Of a stretch of 64,000 nucleotides of DNA, positions 18,693-27,369 are shown piece after piece. Position 1 is the first letter of the stretch. Each line of letters opens with the position of its first letter. A program made the position numbers and the translations under genes. The notes under the pieces were generated by a model. That model had not been told where the DNA came from. It did no database searches and was given only the letters and a program-made list of their open reading frames with translations. The DNA is from Corynebacterium camporealensis (lineage in GTDB: Bacteria > Actinomycetota > Actinomycetes > Mycobacteriales > Mycobacteriaceae), in NCBI RefSeq assembly GCF_000980815.1, contig NZ_CP011311.1:1255815-1319814 (forward strand), given 5' to 3'.

Positions 18693-20366
18693 TTAGAACA
18701 GGCCTGAGATGGTGCCGTCACCATCAACGTCGATGTTGTTGGCGGCAGGTTTCTTCGGCAGGCCTGGCATGGTCATGACATCGCCGGTAAGCACCACGAC
18801 GAATCCAGCGCCGGTGCGTGGCTGAAGTTGACGCACGTGCAGGGTGTGGCCTTCTGGGGCGCCCAGCTGCGAAGGATCATCGCTAAACGAGTACTGGGTC
18901 TTAGAGATAACCACTGGCAGGGTGTCCCAGCCGTTGTCCTTGATGTACTTAAGGTCCTTGCGTGCCTGGGAGCTGTACTCAACCTTGTCAGCGCGGTAGA
19001 TCTCGGTGGCGACCTTCTCGATGGATGCTTCGATGCCATCTTCCGGGTCATAGAGAGGCTCAGCAGAACCGTCGAGGTTCTCCAGGAGGGTCTCAGCGAG
19101 TTCCTTGGCGCCCTCGCCGCCCTTTTCCCAGACGTTGGCTTCCGCCAGTGCTACGCCAAAGTCATCGGCCCACTTACGCATGAACTCACGTTCAGCTTCG
19201 GTATCGCTGTAGAAGAGGTTGAGTGCCACGACCGGCTTTACGCCGAACTTGCGCAGGTTCTCGACATGGCGCTCCAGGTTGACGATGCCCTTTTCGAGAG
19301 CCTCAAGGTTTTCGTTGGTGAGGTCCTCGCGTGCCTGGCCACCGTTGTATTTCTGGGAGCGAATCGTGGCGACAACCACTGCGCCATCGACGTTGAGGTC
19401 ACCGAAGCGAGCCTTGATGTCGATGAACTTCTCACCACCCAGGTCAGCACCGAAGCCGGCCTCAGAAAGAACGATGTCGCCGTACTGCAGTGCGGTCTGG
19501 GTAGCCAGCAAAGTGTTGCAGCCGTGGGCGATGTTGGCGAAAGGACCACCGTGCACCAGTGCTGGGACACCGCCGAGGGTCTGCACCAGGTTCGGGTTTA
19601 GCGCGTCCTTCATCAGGGCCGTCAGTGCGCCTTCGGCCTTGAGCTCACGTGCGGTGACAGGCTTTTGGTCGTAGGTATAGCCGACGGTGATGTCACCGAG
19701 GCGCTTGCGCAGGTCCGCCAGGTCGGTGGCCAGTCCCAGGATGGCCATGATTTCAGAGGCTGCGGTAATGGTGAAGCCAGTTTCTGCTGGTACACCGTGT
19801 GCCGGACCGCCGAGGCCAGTGACGACGTTGCGCAGTGCGCGGTCGTTGACGTCCATGCAGCGCTGCCAGGTCACACGTCGCGGGTCAATGTTGAGGTCGT
19901 TGCCCTGGTGGATGTGGTTGTCGATGATGGATGCCAGGGTGTTGGTTGCTGCGGTGATCGCGTGGAAGTCACCGGTGAAGTGCAGGTTGATGTCTTCCAT
20001 CGGAACGATCTGGGAGTAGCCGCCGCCAGCAGCACCGCCCTTGATGCCCATGACAGGGCCCTGGGAGGGCTCACGCAGGGCGACGATAGCCTTCTCACCC
20101 AAAAGATCGAGAGCATCCGTTAGGCCGATCAGTACCGTGGATTTTCCTTCGCCTGCAGGTGTGGGCGAAACGCCGGTGACAAGGACGAGCTTGCCCTTCT
20201 TGGCGTTGGGATCGAGGGCGGAGATATCCACCTTGGCTTTGGTGTTACCGAAAGGAATCAAGGCTTCATCCGGGATTCCAGCCTTTTGGGCAATTTCGGT
20301 AATGGGCTTGAGCTTGTGGGCTTGGGCAATTTCAACATCAGAAGGCTGAGTACTCATACCCGCCAT
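18693..20366 (-). CDS. fhs: Formate--tetrahydrofolate ligase
   Basis: ATP-dependent synthesis of 10-formyl-tetrahydrofolate from formate, feeding purine and fMet-tRNA synthesis. The 557-aa length fits the family. The P-loop is TPAGEGKST (about 67-75), and conserved blocks include KGGAAGGGYSQIVPMEDINLH, GFGADLGGEKFID and the C-terminal TGDVMTMPGLPKKPAA. ATG 20357 is an alternative start three codons in. The gene is bounded by strong hairpins on both sides, so it is probably monocistronic. It lies where C. glutamicum, as I recall, has a different gene, so it may be part of an accessory block. Confidence 0.95.
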   Translation of the reverse strand: MAGMSTQPSDVEIAQAHKLKPITEIAQKAGIPDEALIPFGNTKAKVDISALDPNAKKGKLVLVTGVSPTPAGEGKSTVLIGLTDALDLLGEKAIVALREPSQGPVMGIKGGAAGGGYSQIVPMEDINLHFTGDFHAITAATNTLASIIDNHIHQGNDLNIDPRRVTWQRCMDVNDRALRNVVTGLGGPAHGVPAETGFTITAASEIMAILGLATDLADLRKRLGDITVGYTYDQKPVTARELKAEGALTALMKDALNPNLVQTLGGVPALVHGGPFANIAHGCNTLLATQTALQYGDIVLSEAGFGADLGGEKFIDIKARFGDLNVDGAVVVATIRSQKYNGGQAREDLTNENLEALEKGIVNLERHVENLRKFGVKPVVALNLFYSDTEAEREFMRKWADDFGVALAEANVWEKGGEGAKELAETLLENLDGSAEPLYDPEDGIEASIEKVATEIYRADKVEYSSQARKDLKYIKDNGWDTLPVVISKTQYSFSDDPSQLGAPEGHTLHVRQLQPRTGAGFVVVLTGDVMTMPGLPKKPAANNIDVDGDGTISGLF

Positions 20367-20402
20367 GGTACTGACCTAATGAACGGAGTAATCAACGTTG
20401 AA

Positions 20403-20440
20403 ACCCCAATGGGTGTGTAATCCAACACACCCATTGGGGT
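20403..20440. terminator. Perfect 16-bp terminator after the YeiH operon
   Basis: ACCCCAATGGGTGTGT at 20403-20418 pairs fully with 20425-20440 across a 6-nt loop, just after the stop of the YeiH-type gene. Confidence 0.8.
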
Positions 20441-20463
20441 AAAGGTGAAATGATAGACGCGGT

Positions 20464-21651
20464 CTAGACGAACAGCCCGGAGAAAATCCAGCCAAACAGG
20501 GCCCATGCTAGGGCCAGACCGATAACCAGGTTGACCACGGTACCGAAGGCGAAGACTGCCAGAGGCTTCCAGCCGGCCTCACGCAGGGAGCCAAAGCGGA
20601 ACTCCAAACCGATGGACACAAACGCCAGGGTGAACAGGAAAGTCTGCAGGGCCTTGGCAGCATCCAGGCCGTTATCCAGCCAGCCGCCGTCGGCAGCTGC
20701 CGGGAATACCGACGCCAGGATGGTGACCAGAATAGACGCACCGATAAAGCCGAGGACAAACTTCGGGAAGCGATTCCATACTTCTGCCCAGCCTGGCTTT
20801 GCGGTCGCGGTGCCAGCGGTGGCGGCGCCACGGTCGACCTTGAGGGTGAAGTACAGCGACAGGGCCACTGCGACGAAGCCGATAAGTGCATTCTGGGTCA
20901 TCTTCACGATGGCTGCGTACTCAAGTACTTCTTCACCAGCGACCGCGCCCGCAGCGGTCACGGCGGCGGTGGTATCGATGTTGCCACCAATCCAAGCGCC
21001 AGTGACTGGTGCAGACAATCCCATGAGGCTTGCCAGCCACGGCAACAGGAAGATGCTGGGGACTGCGAAGAGGATAACCAGACCTGCGGTATAGGCCAGC
21101 TGCTCCTTCTTGGCGTGGACTGCACCAGCGGCAGCCACTGCAGCAGAGACACCACAGATACTCAGCGCGGAGGCCAGCAGGGCACGCAGGTGCTGTTCCA
21201 CACCCAGTACGCCGGCGAACCACCAGGTCAGCAGGAAGACACAGCTAATCAGGGCGATGGCCTGCAGAATTGCAGGTGCTGCAGCAGACACAATCACACC
21301 CAGGTTCACCGTGGAACCCAGCAACACCAGGCCAGTCTTGATAAAGAACTCCGTGCGGAAGGCAGCAGCCATCTTGTCCGCCACGCCCAGCACGGTCAGG
21401 ATGCCGTTGAAGGCAAAGCCCAAGATGATGGCATAGACCGGGAACTCCACGCTTTTAGCCATCGGGCCAAACCAGGTGTCCTCAGTCCACTCCGGGACGC
21501 GGGAGACGAGGACGGATACTAAGATTGCCAGACCGAACACCAGCATAAGGCCTGCGATAGTCCATGCCGGGCTGGTCTTCTCCGCAGCAGGTGTGTTGTC
21601 CTGCTGGGCCTGTTGCTCGACTGCGTTGTCAGTCGTCGTTGCGCGAGTCAT
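20464..21651 (-). CDS. YeiH/UPF0324-type transporter (putative sulfate exporter family)
   Basis: Integral membrane protein of the YeiH (UPF0324) family, annotated in databases as putative sulfate exporters; the substrate is not firmly established. From ATG 21651 it has 395 aa and about ten hydrophobic segments. Family hallmarks are LVLLGSTVNLGVI, SALSICGVSAAVAAAGA and AWIGGNIDTTAAVTAAGA. I take 21651 as the start because the upstream small gene stops just before it; an in-frame start at 21696 would overlap that gene. A McbR-type operator upstream of the operon supports a link to sulfur metabolism. Confidence 0.85.
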   Translation of the reverse strand: MTRATTTDNAVEQQAQQDNTPAAEKTSPAWTIAGLMLVFGLAILVSVLVSRVPEWTEDTWFGPMAKSVEFPVYAIILGFAFNGILTVLGVADKMAAAFRTEFFIKTGLVLLGSTVNLGVIVSAAAPAILQAIALISCVFLLTWWFAGVLGVEQHLRALLASALSICGVSAAVAAAGAVHAKKEQLAYTAGLVILFAVPSIFLLPWLASLMGLSAPVTGAWIGGNIDTTAAVTAAGAVAGEEVLEYAAIVKMTQNALIGFVAVALSLYFTLKVDRGAATAGTATAKPGWAEVWNRFPKFVLGFIGASILVTILASVFPAAADGGWLDNGLDAAKALQTFLFTLAFVSIGLEFRFGSLREAGWKPLAVFAFGTVVNLVIGLALAWALFGWIFSGLFV

Positions 21652-21653
21652 TG

Positions 21654-21830
21654 CTAAAACCACTCCCCGATGTCCGGCACGATGCCGCTCAAGCAAGCGA
21701 CAAGCAGGATCAGACCCGCAATGGTTGCTAACCAGTCCTCGTTGAGCGAGAACTTGCCGTGTGCATCCGGGCTTTCTTGCTCCACGCCGGGTGGTTGCAC
21801 ATCAGCCACGGGCTGAGATGTATTAGTCAT
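21654..21830 (-). CDS. 58-aa single-span membrane protein upstream of the YeiH-type gene
   Basis: A small ORF read directly from the minus strand: ATG at 21830, TAG at 21654, 58 aa. It has a hydrophilic Pro/Glu-rich N-terminus, then NEDWLATIAGLILLVACLSG as a single membrane helix, and ends VPDIGEWF. AGGAAGG lies 6 nt before the ATG, a strong ribosome-binding site, and the stop is 2 nt before the YeiH-type ATG, so translation should be coupled. The NEDWLAT-plus-helix pattern resembles the first membrane segment of longer YeiH-like proteins, so it may be a detached N-terminal helix or an accessory subunit. This is inference; no function is known. Confidence 0.75.
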   Translation of the reverse strand: MTNTSQPVADVQPPGVEQESPDAHGKFSLNEDWLATIAGLILLVACLSGIVPDIGEWF

Positions 21831-21885
21831 GAGGACCTTCCTGAGAAGTACTAGACCGCTAGGTATAATTATTCGCTTAATTTCG

Positions 21886-21901
21886 TAGACAACTTTGTCT
21901 G
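21886..21901. promoter_or_regulatory. McbR-type operator overlapping the YeiH-operon promoter
   Basis: TAGAC-AACTTT-GTCTG matches the C. glutamicum McbR consensus TAGAC-N6-GTCTA in 9 of 10 fixed positions. On the minus strand TTGTCT inside it can serve as -35, with TTATAC (21869-21864) as -10 after 17 nt. A further half-site, TTAGACAACAC, is at 21908-21918. Binding there would block transcription of the small ORF and the YeiH-type gene. Confidence 0.6.
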
Positions 21902-21985
21902 TAAAGATTAGACAACACAGCAGTGATGTACGACAACCAAAATATTCATATTGATAAAAATCAAGCGGCTATATCTTCTCATAAA

Positions 21986-22037
21986 ACACTCCCCATCAGT
22001 GATCAACTGGTTTCCCAGTCAAACTAATGGGGAGTGT
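21986..22037 (-). terminator. Terminator of the dcu gene
   Basis: ACACTCCCCAT (21986-21996) pairs perfectly with 22027-22037. The 30-nt interior contains smaller pairings. It lies 55 nt beyond the dcu stop. Confidence 0.65.
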
Positions 22038-22092
22038 GACACTCACCTAGTAGCTGAGCTTGGTGCAGCTACTAGTAGTTCCCGTGGGGAAG

Positions 22093-23400
22093 CTAGATGA
22101 TGAGTGCACCGATGGCGTAGCTGAGGAGCACCGAGACCACGATACTGACCACGCCCGGAATGAGGAATGGGTGGTTGAACACGGCCTTGCCGATACGGGT
22201 GGAGCCGGTGTCGTCCATCTCGACTGCAGCCAGCAGCGTCGGGTAGGTCGGCAGCACGAACAGTGCGGAGACTGCCGGGAATGCAGCCAGAGCGGTAAGC
22301 GGGCTGACACCGAGTGCCAGTGCGGCAGGCATAAGCGCCTTGGTGGTAGCAGCCTGCGAGTAGAGCAGTGCAGCAGCGAAGAAGAGGACCACTGCCAGCA
22401 GCCACGGGGTGGACTCGATAACGTCGCCAGCCAGGTGCTCAATGTCGTCCATGTAGTGGTTAATCAGCGTGGTGCCCAGCCAGGCAACACCCAGCACACA
22501 CATCGAGGCAGACATACCGGACTTGAACACCTGGGTATTCAGCACGTCAGCAGCCGGAATCTTGGTCATCATCACGATGACGGTCGCGGCGGTCAGCATG
22601 ACCGTCATGATGGCTTCGTTGCGCGGCAGGGTCGGCTCAGCAATCAGGCCGATCTGCTCGGAGGTCAGGGTAGCCCAGATCATCACCACGAGGATGGCGA
22701 TAATGAAGATGATGACGGAAGCCTTCGCACCCTTTGGCGGGGTGAAATCAGTGCCAGCAACTGGCTTCTTCACCAGACCAGCGGCCATGCGCTCTTGGTA
22801 GACCGGGTCATCGGCAAGCTCTTTGCCTTCGCGGTTAGCCAGCCAGGCTGCCGGGAAGATAGCCAGGAAGGTGGCCGGAATCAGGACAGCGAGGACCTGC
22901 AGGTAACCGACGCCCATGGGCTCCAGCAGGGCGGCCATGAGCACGACGGCTGCAGAAATTGGCGAGGCCACAATAGCCATCTGCGAAGCAACAACCGAGA
23001 TGGACAGCGGACGGGACGGACGAACGTCGCCTTCCTTAGCGACCTCGACGATAACCGGCAGGGTCGAGAAAGCAGTGTGGCCAGTACCGGCCAGAACGGT
23101 CATCAGCCAGGTGACAATTGGTGCGTAGTAGGTGACGCGCTTGGGGTTCTTGCGCAGGAAACGCTCGGCCAAGTTGACCAGGTAATCCATACCGCCCGCG
23201 CGCTGCATTGCGGCGATGGCGGCGATCACCGTCATGATGATGCCGATAACGTCGAAAGGAATATCTTCACGGGTAACCGGGACGCCAGTCAGGCCGAGGA
23301 CGAGAACGCCTAGGCCACCTGCCATACCGATACCGATGGAACCAATGCGGGCGCCTAAGAAAATCGCGCCCAAGACTATGAGGATGTGTAGAACAACCAT
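22093..23400 (-). CDS. Dcu-family C4-dicarboxylate transporter
   Basis: Membrane carrier of the DcuA/DcuB family, which exchanges aspartate, fumarate, malate and succinate. From ATG 23400 it has 435 aa and 10-12 membrane segments. MVVLHILIVLGAIFLGARIG, the AAMQRAGGMDYLVNLAERFLR block, VTWLMTVLAGTGHTAFSTLP and SQMAIVASPISAAVV align by eye with E. coli DcuB. A start at 23463 would add 21 residues not seen in the family; GGAGAA just before 23400 supports the shorter form. Aspartase is the next gene upstream on the same strand, so the pair probably serves aspartate use. DcuA versus DcuB type cannot be decided here. Confidence 0.88.
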   Translation of the reverse strand: MVVLHILIVLGAIFLGARIGSIGIGMAGGLGVLVLGLTGVPVTREDIPFDVIGIIMTVIAAIAAMQRAGGMDYLVNLAERFLRKNPKRVTYYAPIVTWLMTVLAGTGHTAFSTLPVIVEVAKEGDVRPSRPLSISVVASQMAIVASPISAAVVLMAALLEPMGVGYLQVLAVLIPATFLAIFPAAWLANREGKELADDPVYQERMAAGLVKKPVAGTDFTPPKGAKASVIIFIIAILVVMIWATLTSEQIGLIAEPTLPRNEAIMTVMLTAATVIVMMTKIPAADVLNTQVFKSGMSASMCVLGVAWLGTTLINHYMDDIEHLAGDVIESTPWLLAVVLFFAAALLYSQAATTKALMPAALALGVSPLTALAAFPAVSALFVLPTYPTLLAAVEMDDTGSTRIGKAVFNHPFLIPGVVSIVVSVLLSYAIGALII

Positions 23401-23771
23401 GGATTCTCCAAATACTTGAAGTGGCGTTAGCAGGCTTGCCAGCGCGTTGGGCTCTACATACACGCCCCGTTTCTAGCGCCCGCTTCTTATGTTCCATTGT
23501 GCCGGAACATATGCGTGATGTGCGACTTGAAATGTCCGATTGTGTTGGCACCCACACCTAATTTTGTTCATTTACCCCCGAATAAGACCTATCAACTGAC
23601 AGAAACCAACTAACTGGACAGTTTCTGTGTGTTTGGTGACACAAAGAAAACCCGCACCCACTCCCCTCGTATTAAGCGAGAAGTGTGGATGCGGGTTTGT
23701 ACTCAACTCAGGTTTAAGAGCCGCTTAAGGGAGTTCATCTACCCTTGGGCTACTAATCTCCCTTGAGGAGA
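23401..23771. other. aspA-dcu intergenic region
   Basis: Holds the aspA terminator (23648-23698), an inverted repeat ACAGAAAC (23599-23606) / GTTTCTGT (23621-23628), and TGTGTTTGGTGACACA (23628-23643), which loosely resembles a GlxR (CRP-type) site. The dcu promoter should lie here; no single -10 stands out. Confidence 0.4.
23648..23698 (-). terminator. Terminator downstream of aspA
   Basis: AAACCCGC at the left base pairs with GCGGGTTT at the right base, extended by CACCCACT/AGTGTGG with mismatches, and CTCG/CGAG closes an inner loop. It lies about 75 nt beyond the aspA stop. Confidence 0.7.
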
Positions 23772-25346
23772 TTAGTCCTCGTCGAGGTAGAGCTGGCCGC
23801 GGAACTCTGGGTGCATCAGATTCTCAGCGGACAGGACACGGCTGAGGGTTTCTTCGTCGAGCAGGCCCTTTTCCAGGACCAGGTCCTTGACGCCCTTGCC
23901 GGTCTCGAGGGACTCCTTGGCGATCAAGTCGCCGTTGTGGTGGCCAATGAACGGGTTCAGGTAGGTCACGATACCGATGGAGTTCTCCACGTAGGCGCGG
24001 CAGACATCAGCGTTAGCGGTGATGCCGGTGACGCACTTGTCGCGCAGGGTATCCACGGCGTTGCCCATGATGCGGATGGACTGGAACAGTGCCTCGCCGA
24101 TGACTGGCTCCATGACGTTGAGCTGCAGCTGGCCGGCCTCGGCAGCCATGGTGACCACGTGGTCGTTGCCGAAGATCTTGAAGCAAGTCTGGTTAACAAC
24201 CTCTGGGATAACCGGGTTCACCTTGCCCGGCATGATCGAGGAGCCAGCCTGACGCGGCGGCAGGTTGATCTCGCCCAGACCAGCGCGCGGACCAGAGGAC
24301 AGCAGGCGCAGGTCGTTGGAGATCTTGGACAGCTTCATTGCTGCACGCTTGATCGAGGAGTGCAGGTGGACGTAGGCACCGCAGTCGGAGGTGGCCTCGA
24401 TGAGGTCACGTGCGGTCTTCATCTCCAGGCCGGTGACCTCAGACAGTGCAGCAGTGACCTGGTGGCGGTAGCCAGCCGGGGTGTTCACGCCGGTACCAAT
24501 TGCGGTAGCGCCAAGGTTGATTTCCAGCAGTCGGGACTGAGCGTCACGCAGCACAGCCTGCTCTTCAGCAAGGTTGTGAGCGAAAGCCTTGAACTCGTCA
24601 CCCAGAGTCATCGGGACTGCGTCCTGCAGCTGGGTACGGCCCATCTTCAGGATGTCCTGGAACTCGTTGCCCTTCTTGTGGAAGGCGGACTGCAGGGCGT
24701 CCATGCGCTCAATCAGGTTGTTCAGCGACGCGTACAGGCCCAGGCGGAAACCGGTCGGGTATGCGTCGTTGGTGGACTGAGACATGTTGACATCATCGTT
24801 CGGGTTGATGACGTCGTATGCGCCCTTTTCCTCACCCAGGTATTCCAGGGCCAGGTTGGCAACAACCTCGTTGGTGTTCATGTTCAGCGAGGTACCAGCG
24901 CCACCCTGGAAGACGTCCAGCGGGAACTGGTCCATGCAGCGACCCTCTTCGAGGATCTGGTCACATGCCCAGATGATGGCTTCGGCCTTCTTCTTCGGCA
25001 GCACGTGCAGACGGCGGTTTGCCATCGCGGTGGCCTTCTTGACCTGCACCATGCCACGGATGAAGTCCGGGATGGTGTTGATGGTCACGTAGGAAATCTG
25101 GAAGTTGTCCATGGCGCGCAGGGTGTGCACACCGTAGTAGGCGTCAGCCGGAACTTCCATGGAACCCAGCAGGTCGGTTTCCGTGCGGGTCTTGGCGTTG
25201 GTCTTTGCAGCCTTCTTCTCAGCGGTTTCGGCCTGCTGCTTGGCCGTGTCCTTATCCGCCTTGTTTACCGGAGCGGTAGCTTCAGACTTCTTCTTCTCCT
25301 CATTCTTCTTGTCGGAGGAAGCGTCCTTCTTGGAGTTTTTTGCCAT
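23772..25346 (-). CDS. aspA: Aspartate ammonia-lyase with Lys-rich N-terminal extension
   Basis: Converts L-aspartate reversibly to fumarate and ammonium; fumarase/aspartase superfamily, cytoplasmic homotetramer. From ATG 25346 it has 524 aa. The catalytic core starts near residue 55 ([21 protein letters not shown]), and the signature [11 protein letters not shown] with the mobile catalytic Ser loop is present. The first ~50 residues are a highly charged Lys/Glu/Ala tail ([18 protein letters not shown]) absent from E. coli AspA. ATG 25346 is favoured over 25367 because AAGGAG lies 10 nt upstream. The Dcu-type carrier follows on the same strand. Confidence 0.93.
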   Translation of the reverse strand: MAKNSKKDASSDKKNEEKKKSEATAPVNKADKDTAKQQAETAEKKAAKTNAKTRTETDLLGSMEVPADAYYGVHTLRAMDNFQISYVTINTIPDFIRGMVQVKKATAMANRRLHVLPKKKAEAIIWACDQILEEGRCMDQFPLDVFQGGAGTSLNMNTNEVVANLALEYLGEEKGAYDVINPNDDVNMSQSTNDAYPTGFRLGLYASLNNLIERMDALQSAFHKKGNEFQDILKMGRTQLQDAVPMTLGDEFKAFAHNLAEEQAVLRDAQSRLLEINLGATAIGTGVNTPAGYRHQVTAALSEVTGLEMKTARDLIEATSDCGAYVHLHSSIKRAAMKLSKISNDLRLLSSGPRAGLGEINLPPRQAGSSIMPGKVNPVIPEVVNQTCFKIFGNDHVVTMAAEAGQLQLNVMEPVIGEALFQSIRIMGNAVDTLRDKCVTGITANADVCRAYVENSIGIVTYLNPFIGHHNGDLIAKESLETGKGVKDLVLEKGLLDEETLSRVLSAENLMHPEFRGQLYLDED

Positions 25347-25432
25347 GGTGGCGGGGCTCCTTAACAATCGGTGAATTAAAGGTCGATCAATGATTGATTG
25401 AACTCCCCGCCCATGGTAACTACCGCCGCGAG

Positions 25433-25452
25433 ATAGGCTCCGCAGAGCCTAT
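25433..25452 (-). terminator. Hairpin after hisG
   Basis: ATAGGCTC (25433-25440) pairs with GAGCCTAT (25445-25452) over a CGCA loop, shortly after the hisG stop. There is no T-run, so read-through into aspA is possible. Confidence 0.45.
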
Positions 25453-25462
25453 TTGTCTACCC

Positions 25463-26308
25463 CTAAAAGCGGGCGATCCGCAGATCCGAGGCCAGGATTG
25501 CCTCGGCGCCCAGCTGTGCCAAACGGTCCATGACCTGGTTCGCAGAGGACTTTGGCACCATCGCGCGCACAGCCACCCAGTTCTCACGCGCCAGTGGCGA
25601 CACGGTCGGTCCGGTCAGGCCCGGGGTCACCGCAGAGGCATCGTCGAGATTGTCCTTATTGATGTTGTAATCAATCATCAAATAAGTTCGAGCGTGCAGA
25701 ATGCCCTGGATGCGGTCCAGCAGCACCTTTTCTTCAGCGTTGGCTTCTTCGCCTTCACGCTTGATGACGACAGCCTCGGACACGCAAACCGGCTCACCGA
25801 AAGGCTCCAATCCTTGCTGGCGCAGGGTTGCACCCGTCGACACCACATCGGCAATCGCATCGGCCACGCCCAAGTGGATGGAAATCTCTACCGCACCATC
25901 CAGGCGGATAACTTCTGCGTTGATTCCACGCGCTGCCAGGTCCTCACGCACCAGGTTCGGGTACGAGGTGGCCACGCGCTTGCCTTCGAGCTTGTCGATG
26001 GACCAGTTCTCGCCTGCCGGTGCCGCGTAACGGAAGGTGGAGGAACCAAAGCCCAACGGGAGTACCTCGTTGAACTTGGTGCGGGAATCCTTTGCCAGGT
26101 CGCGGCCAGTAATGCCGATGTCGAGCACACCCTGGGCGACGTAGATGGCAATGTCCTTCGGGCGCAGGAAGAAAAACTCCACACCATTGTCGTTGTCGAC
26201 AATGTTCAGAGCCTTGGAGTGGCCACGTCCCTTGTAGCCGGCTTCCTTGAGGATTTCAGTGGCAGCTTCAGACAGTGAGCCCTTGTTGGGCACAGCGCAC
26301 TTAATCAT
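25463..26308 (-). CDS. hisG: ATP phosphoribosyltransferase, long form
   Basis: First enzyme of histidine synthesis: ATP plus PRPP gives phosphoribosyl-ATP. At 281 aa it is the long HisG type with a C-terminal ACT-like domain (from about 210: [21 protein letters not shown]) for histidine feedback, and so needs no HisZ. The N-terminal [12 protein letters not shown] and the PRPP-binding [18 protein letters not shown] are clear. It begins 13 nt after hisE. Confidence 0.95.
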   Translation of the reverse strand: MIKCAVPNKGSLSEAATEILKEAGYKGRGHSKALNIVDNDNGVEFFFLRPKDIAIYVAQGVLDIGITGRDLAKDSRTKFNEVLPLGFGSSTFRYAAPAGENWSIDKLEGKRVATSYPNLVREDLAARGINAEVIRLDGAVEISIHLGVADAIADVVSTGATLRQQGLEPFGEPVCVSEAVVIKREGEEANAEEKVLLDRIQGILHARTYLMIDYNINKDNLDDASAVTPGLTGPTVSPLARENWVAVRAMVPKSSANQVMDRLAQLGAEAILASDLRIARF

Positions 26309-26321
26309 GTGGGGTGACCTC

Positions 26322-26582
26322 CTAGAGATACTTGTAAATGTCTTCCGGGGTCAGCCCCCGCTTGATCATCATGACCTGGGTCCAGTAGATAAGCTGCGAC
26401 ATTTCTTCAGCCAGCTCATCATCGGACTGGTACTCGGCGGCCATCCATACCTCACCGGCTTCTTCGATGACCTTCTTGCCAATATGATGGGCCCCGGCAT
26501 CCAGGGCTTCTACCGTGCCAGAGCCCTCGGGGCGTTCTTTGGCTTTAGTGGATAGTTCTGCAAAAAGGGTCTCGAAATTCTT
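26322..26582 (-). CDS. hisE: Phosphoribosyl-ATP pyrophosphohydrolase
   Basis: Second step of histidine synthesis: removes pyrophosphate from phosphoribosyl-ATP. From GTG 26582 it has 86 aa ([15 protein letters not shown]), which matches corynebacterial HisE length and N-terminus. The MazG-like helices with [16 protein letters not shown] and [17 protein letters not shown] carry the metal-binding acidic residues. An upstream start at 26630 would add 16 unconserved residues. AACAAT lies about 10 nt before the GTG, so the mRNA may be leaderless if transcribed from here. Confidence 0.92.
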   Translation of the reverse strand, partial: KNFETLFAELSTKAKERPEGSGTVEALDAGAHHIGKKVIEEAGEVWMAAEYQSDDELAEEMSQLIYWTQVMMIKRGLTPEDIYKYL

Positions 26583-26642
26583 CACGGGAACCAATTGTTC
26601 CACAGAAACCTCTAATGTGCAGGCATTCACCCCGTCCGAGTT

Positions 26643-27341
26643 TTAACGGCTTGCTAATGTTGCAAACCATGCATACACATCATCGGCTGTGGCGCCAGCG
26701 ATGTGCGAGCCAGAATGCAGAGTGGCGATGGGCACTACCCCATCTGGAATCGGCATCGACTCAGTTTCTGGCAGACCGATGACCTGACAACCCGCATCGC
26801 GGGCAGCGCGCATGCCGTTGTAGGAGTCTTCAAAGACCAAGCACTCCTCCGGTGCTTTGTCCACACGTCGCGCTGCTTCCAGATACATCTCTGGTGCTGG
26901 CTTGCCGACGCTAACCTCATCACCGCAGATGGTATCGACGAAGAAGTCCCGGCCAATGGCATCAATCGCCGGGTCAGCGACGTAGCGCTCCGTATTGGTC
27001 GTGACCAGCATCGGGATGCCATCACCGTGCAACTGCTGCAGTAGCGGACGCACGCCCGGGAAGACATCCAACTGCTCAGCAAAAAGCCCGCGCACCGTGC
27101 TAAACATCACCTGGCGGTAGTGCTCTTCATCGCCCGGCTGCAGCTGCACCCCGGCATGTCGTGCACAAATGCCCAGTGTCTTCGAAAAAGTCGCGCCGAC
27201 GGTTTGCTGGCGCAATTCCGGGGTCAACCGCTTGCCCAGCTTTTCCGACAGCTGGTAGGTCGCCTGGCCCCAGAGCGGCTCAGAGTCAGTCAGCGTGCCA
27301 TCCATGTCCCAAAAGATGGCCGCTGGTGCCACAGGTGTCAT
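26643..27341 (-). CDS. HAD-superfamily phosphatase
   Basis: Haloacid dehalogenase-like hydrolase of the phosphoglycolate phosphatase / beta-phosphoglucomutase type; 232 aa from ATG 27341. Motif I is FWDMDGTLTDSE (nucleophile and acid/base Asp), motif II VTTNTE, and motif III/IV CGDEVSVGKPAPEMYLEAA followed by VFEDSYNGMRAA. An AGGAGA site supports 27341 over 27416. The hisG-hisE-HAD order is shared with C. glutamicum; the substrate is unknown, although a link to histidine or folate phosphates is conceivable. Confidence 0.85.
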   Translation of the reverse strand: MTPVAPAAIFWDMDGTLTDSEPLWGQATYQLSEKLGKRLTPELRQQTVGATFSKTLGICARHAGVQLQPGDEEHYRQVMFSTVRGLFAEQLDVFPGVRPLLQQLHGDGIPMLVTTNTERYVADPAIDAIGRDFFVDTICGDEVSVGKPAPEMYLEAARRVDKAPEECLVFEDSYNGMRAARDAGCQVIGLPETESMPIPDGVVPIATLHSGSHIAGATADDVYAWFATLASR

Positions 27342-27369
27342 CAAAAAGTAGTTCTCCTGTACAAACGCC

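Larger units (their letters stand above)
21831..22092. other. AT-rich intergenic region
   Basis: This 262-nt gap holds the promoter and McbR-type site of the YeiH operon and the terminator of the dcu gene. Between them (about 21940-21985) is an AT-rich stretch with no further feature I can name. Confidence 0.6.
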
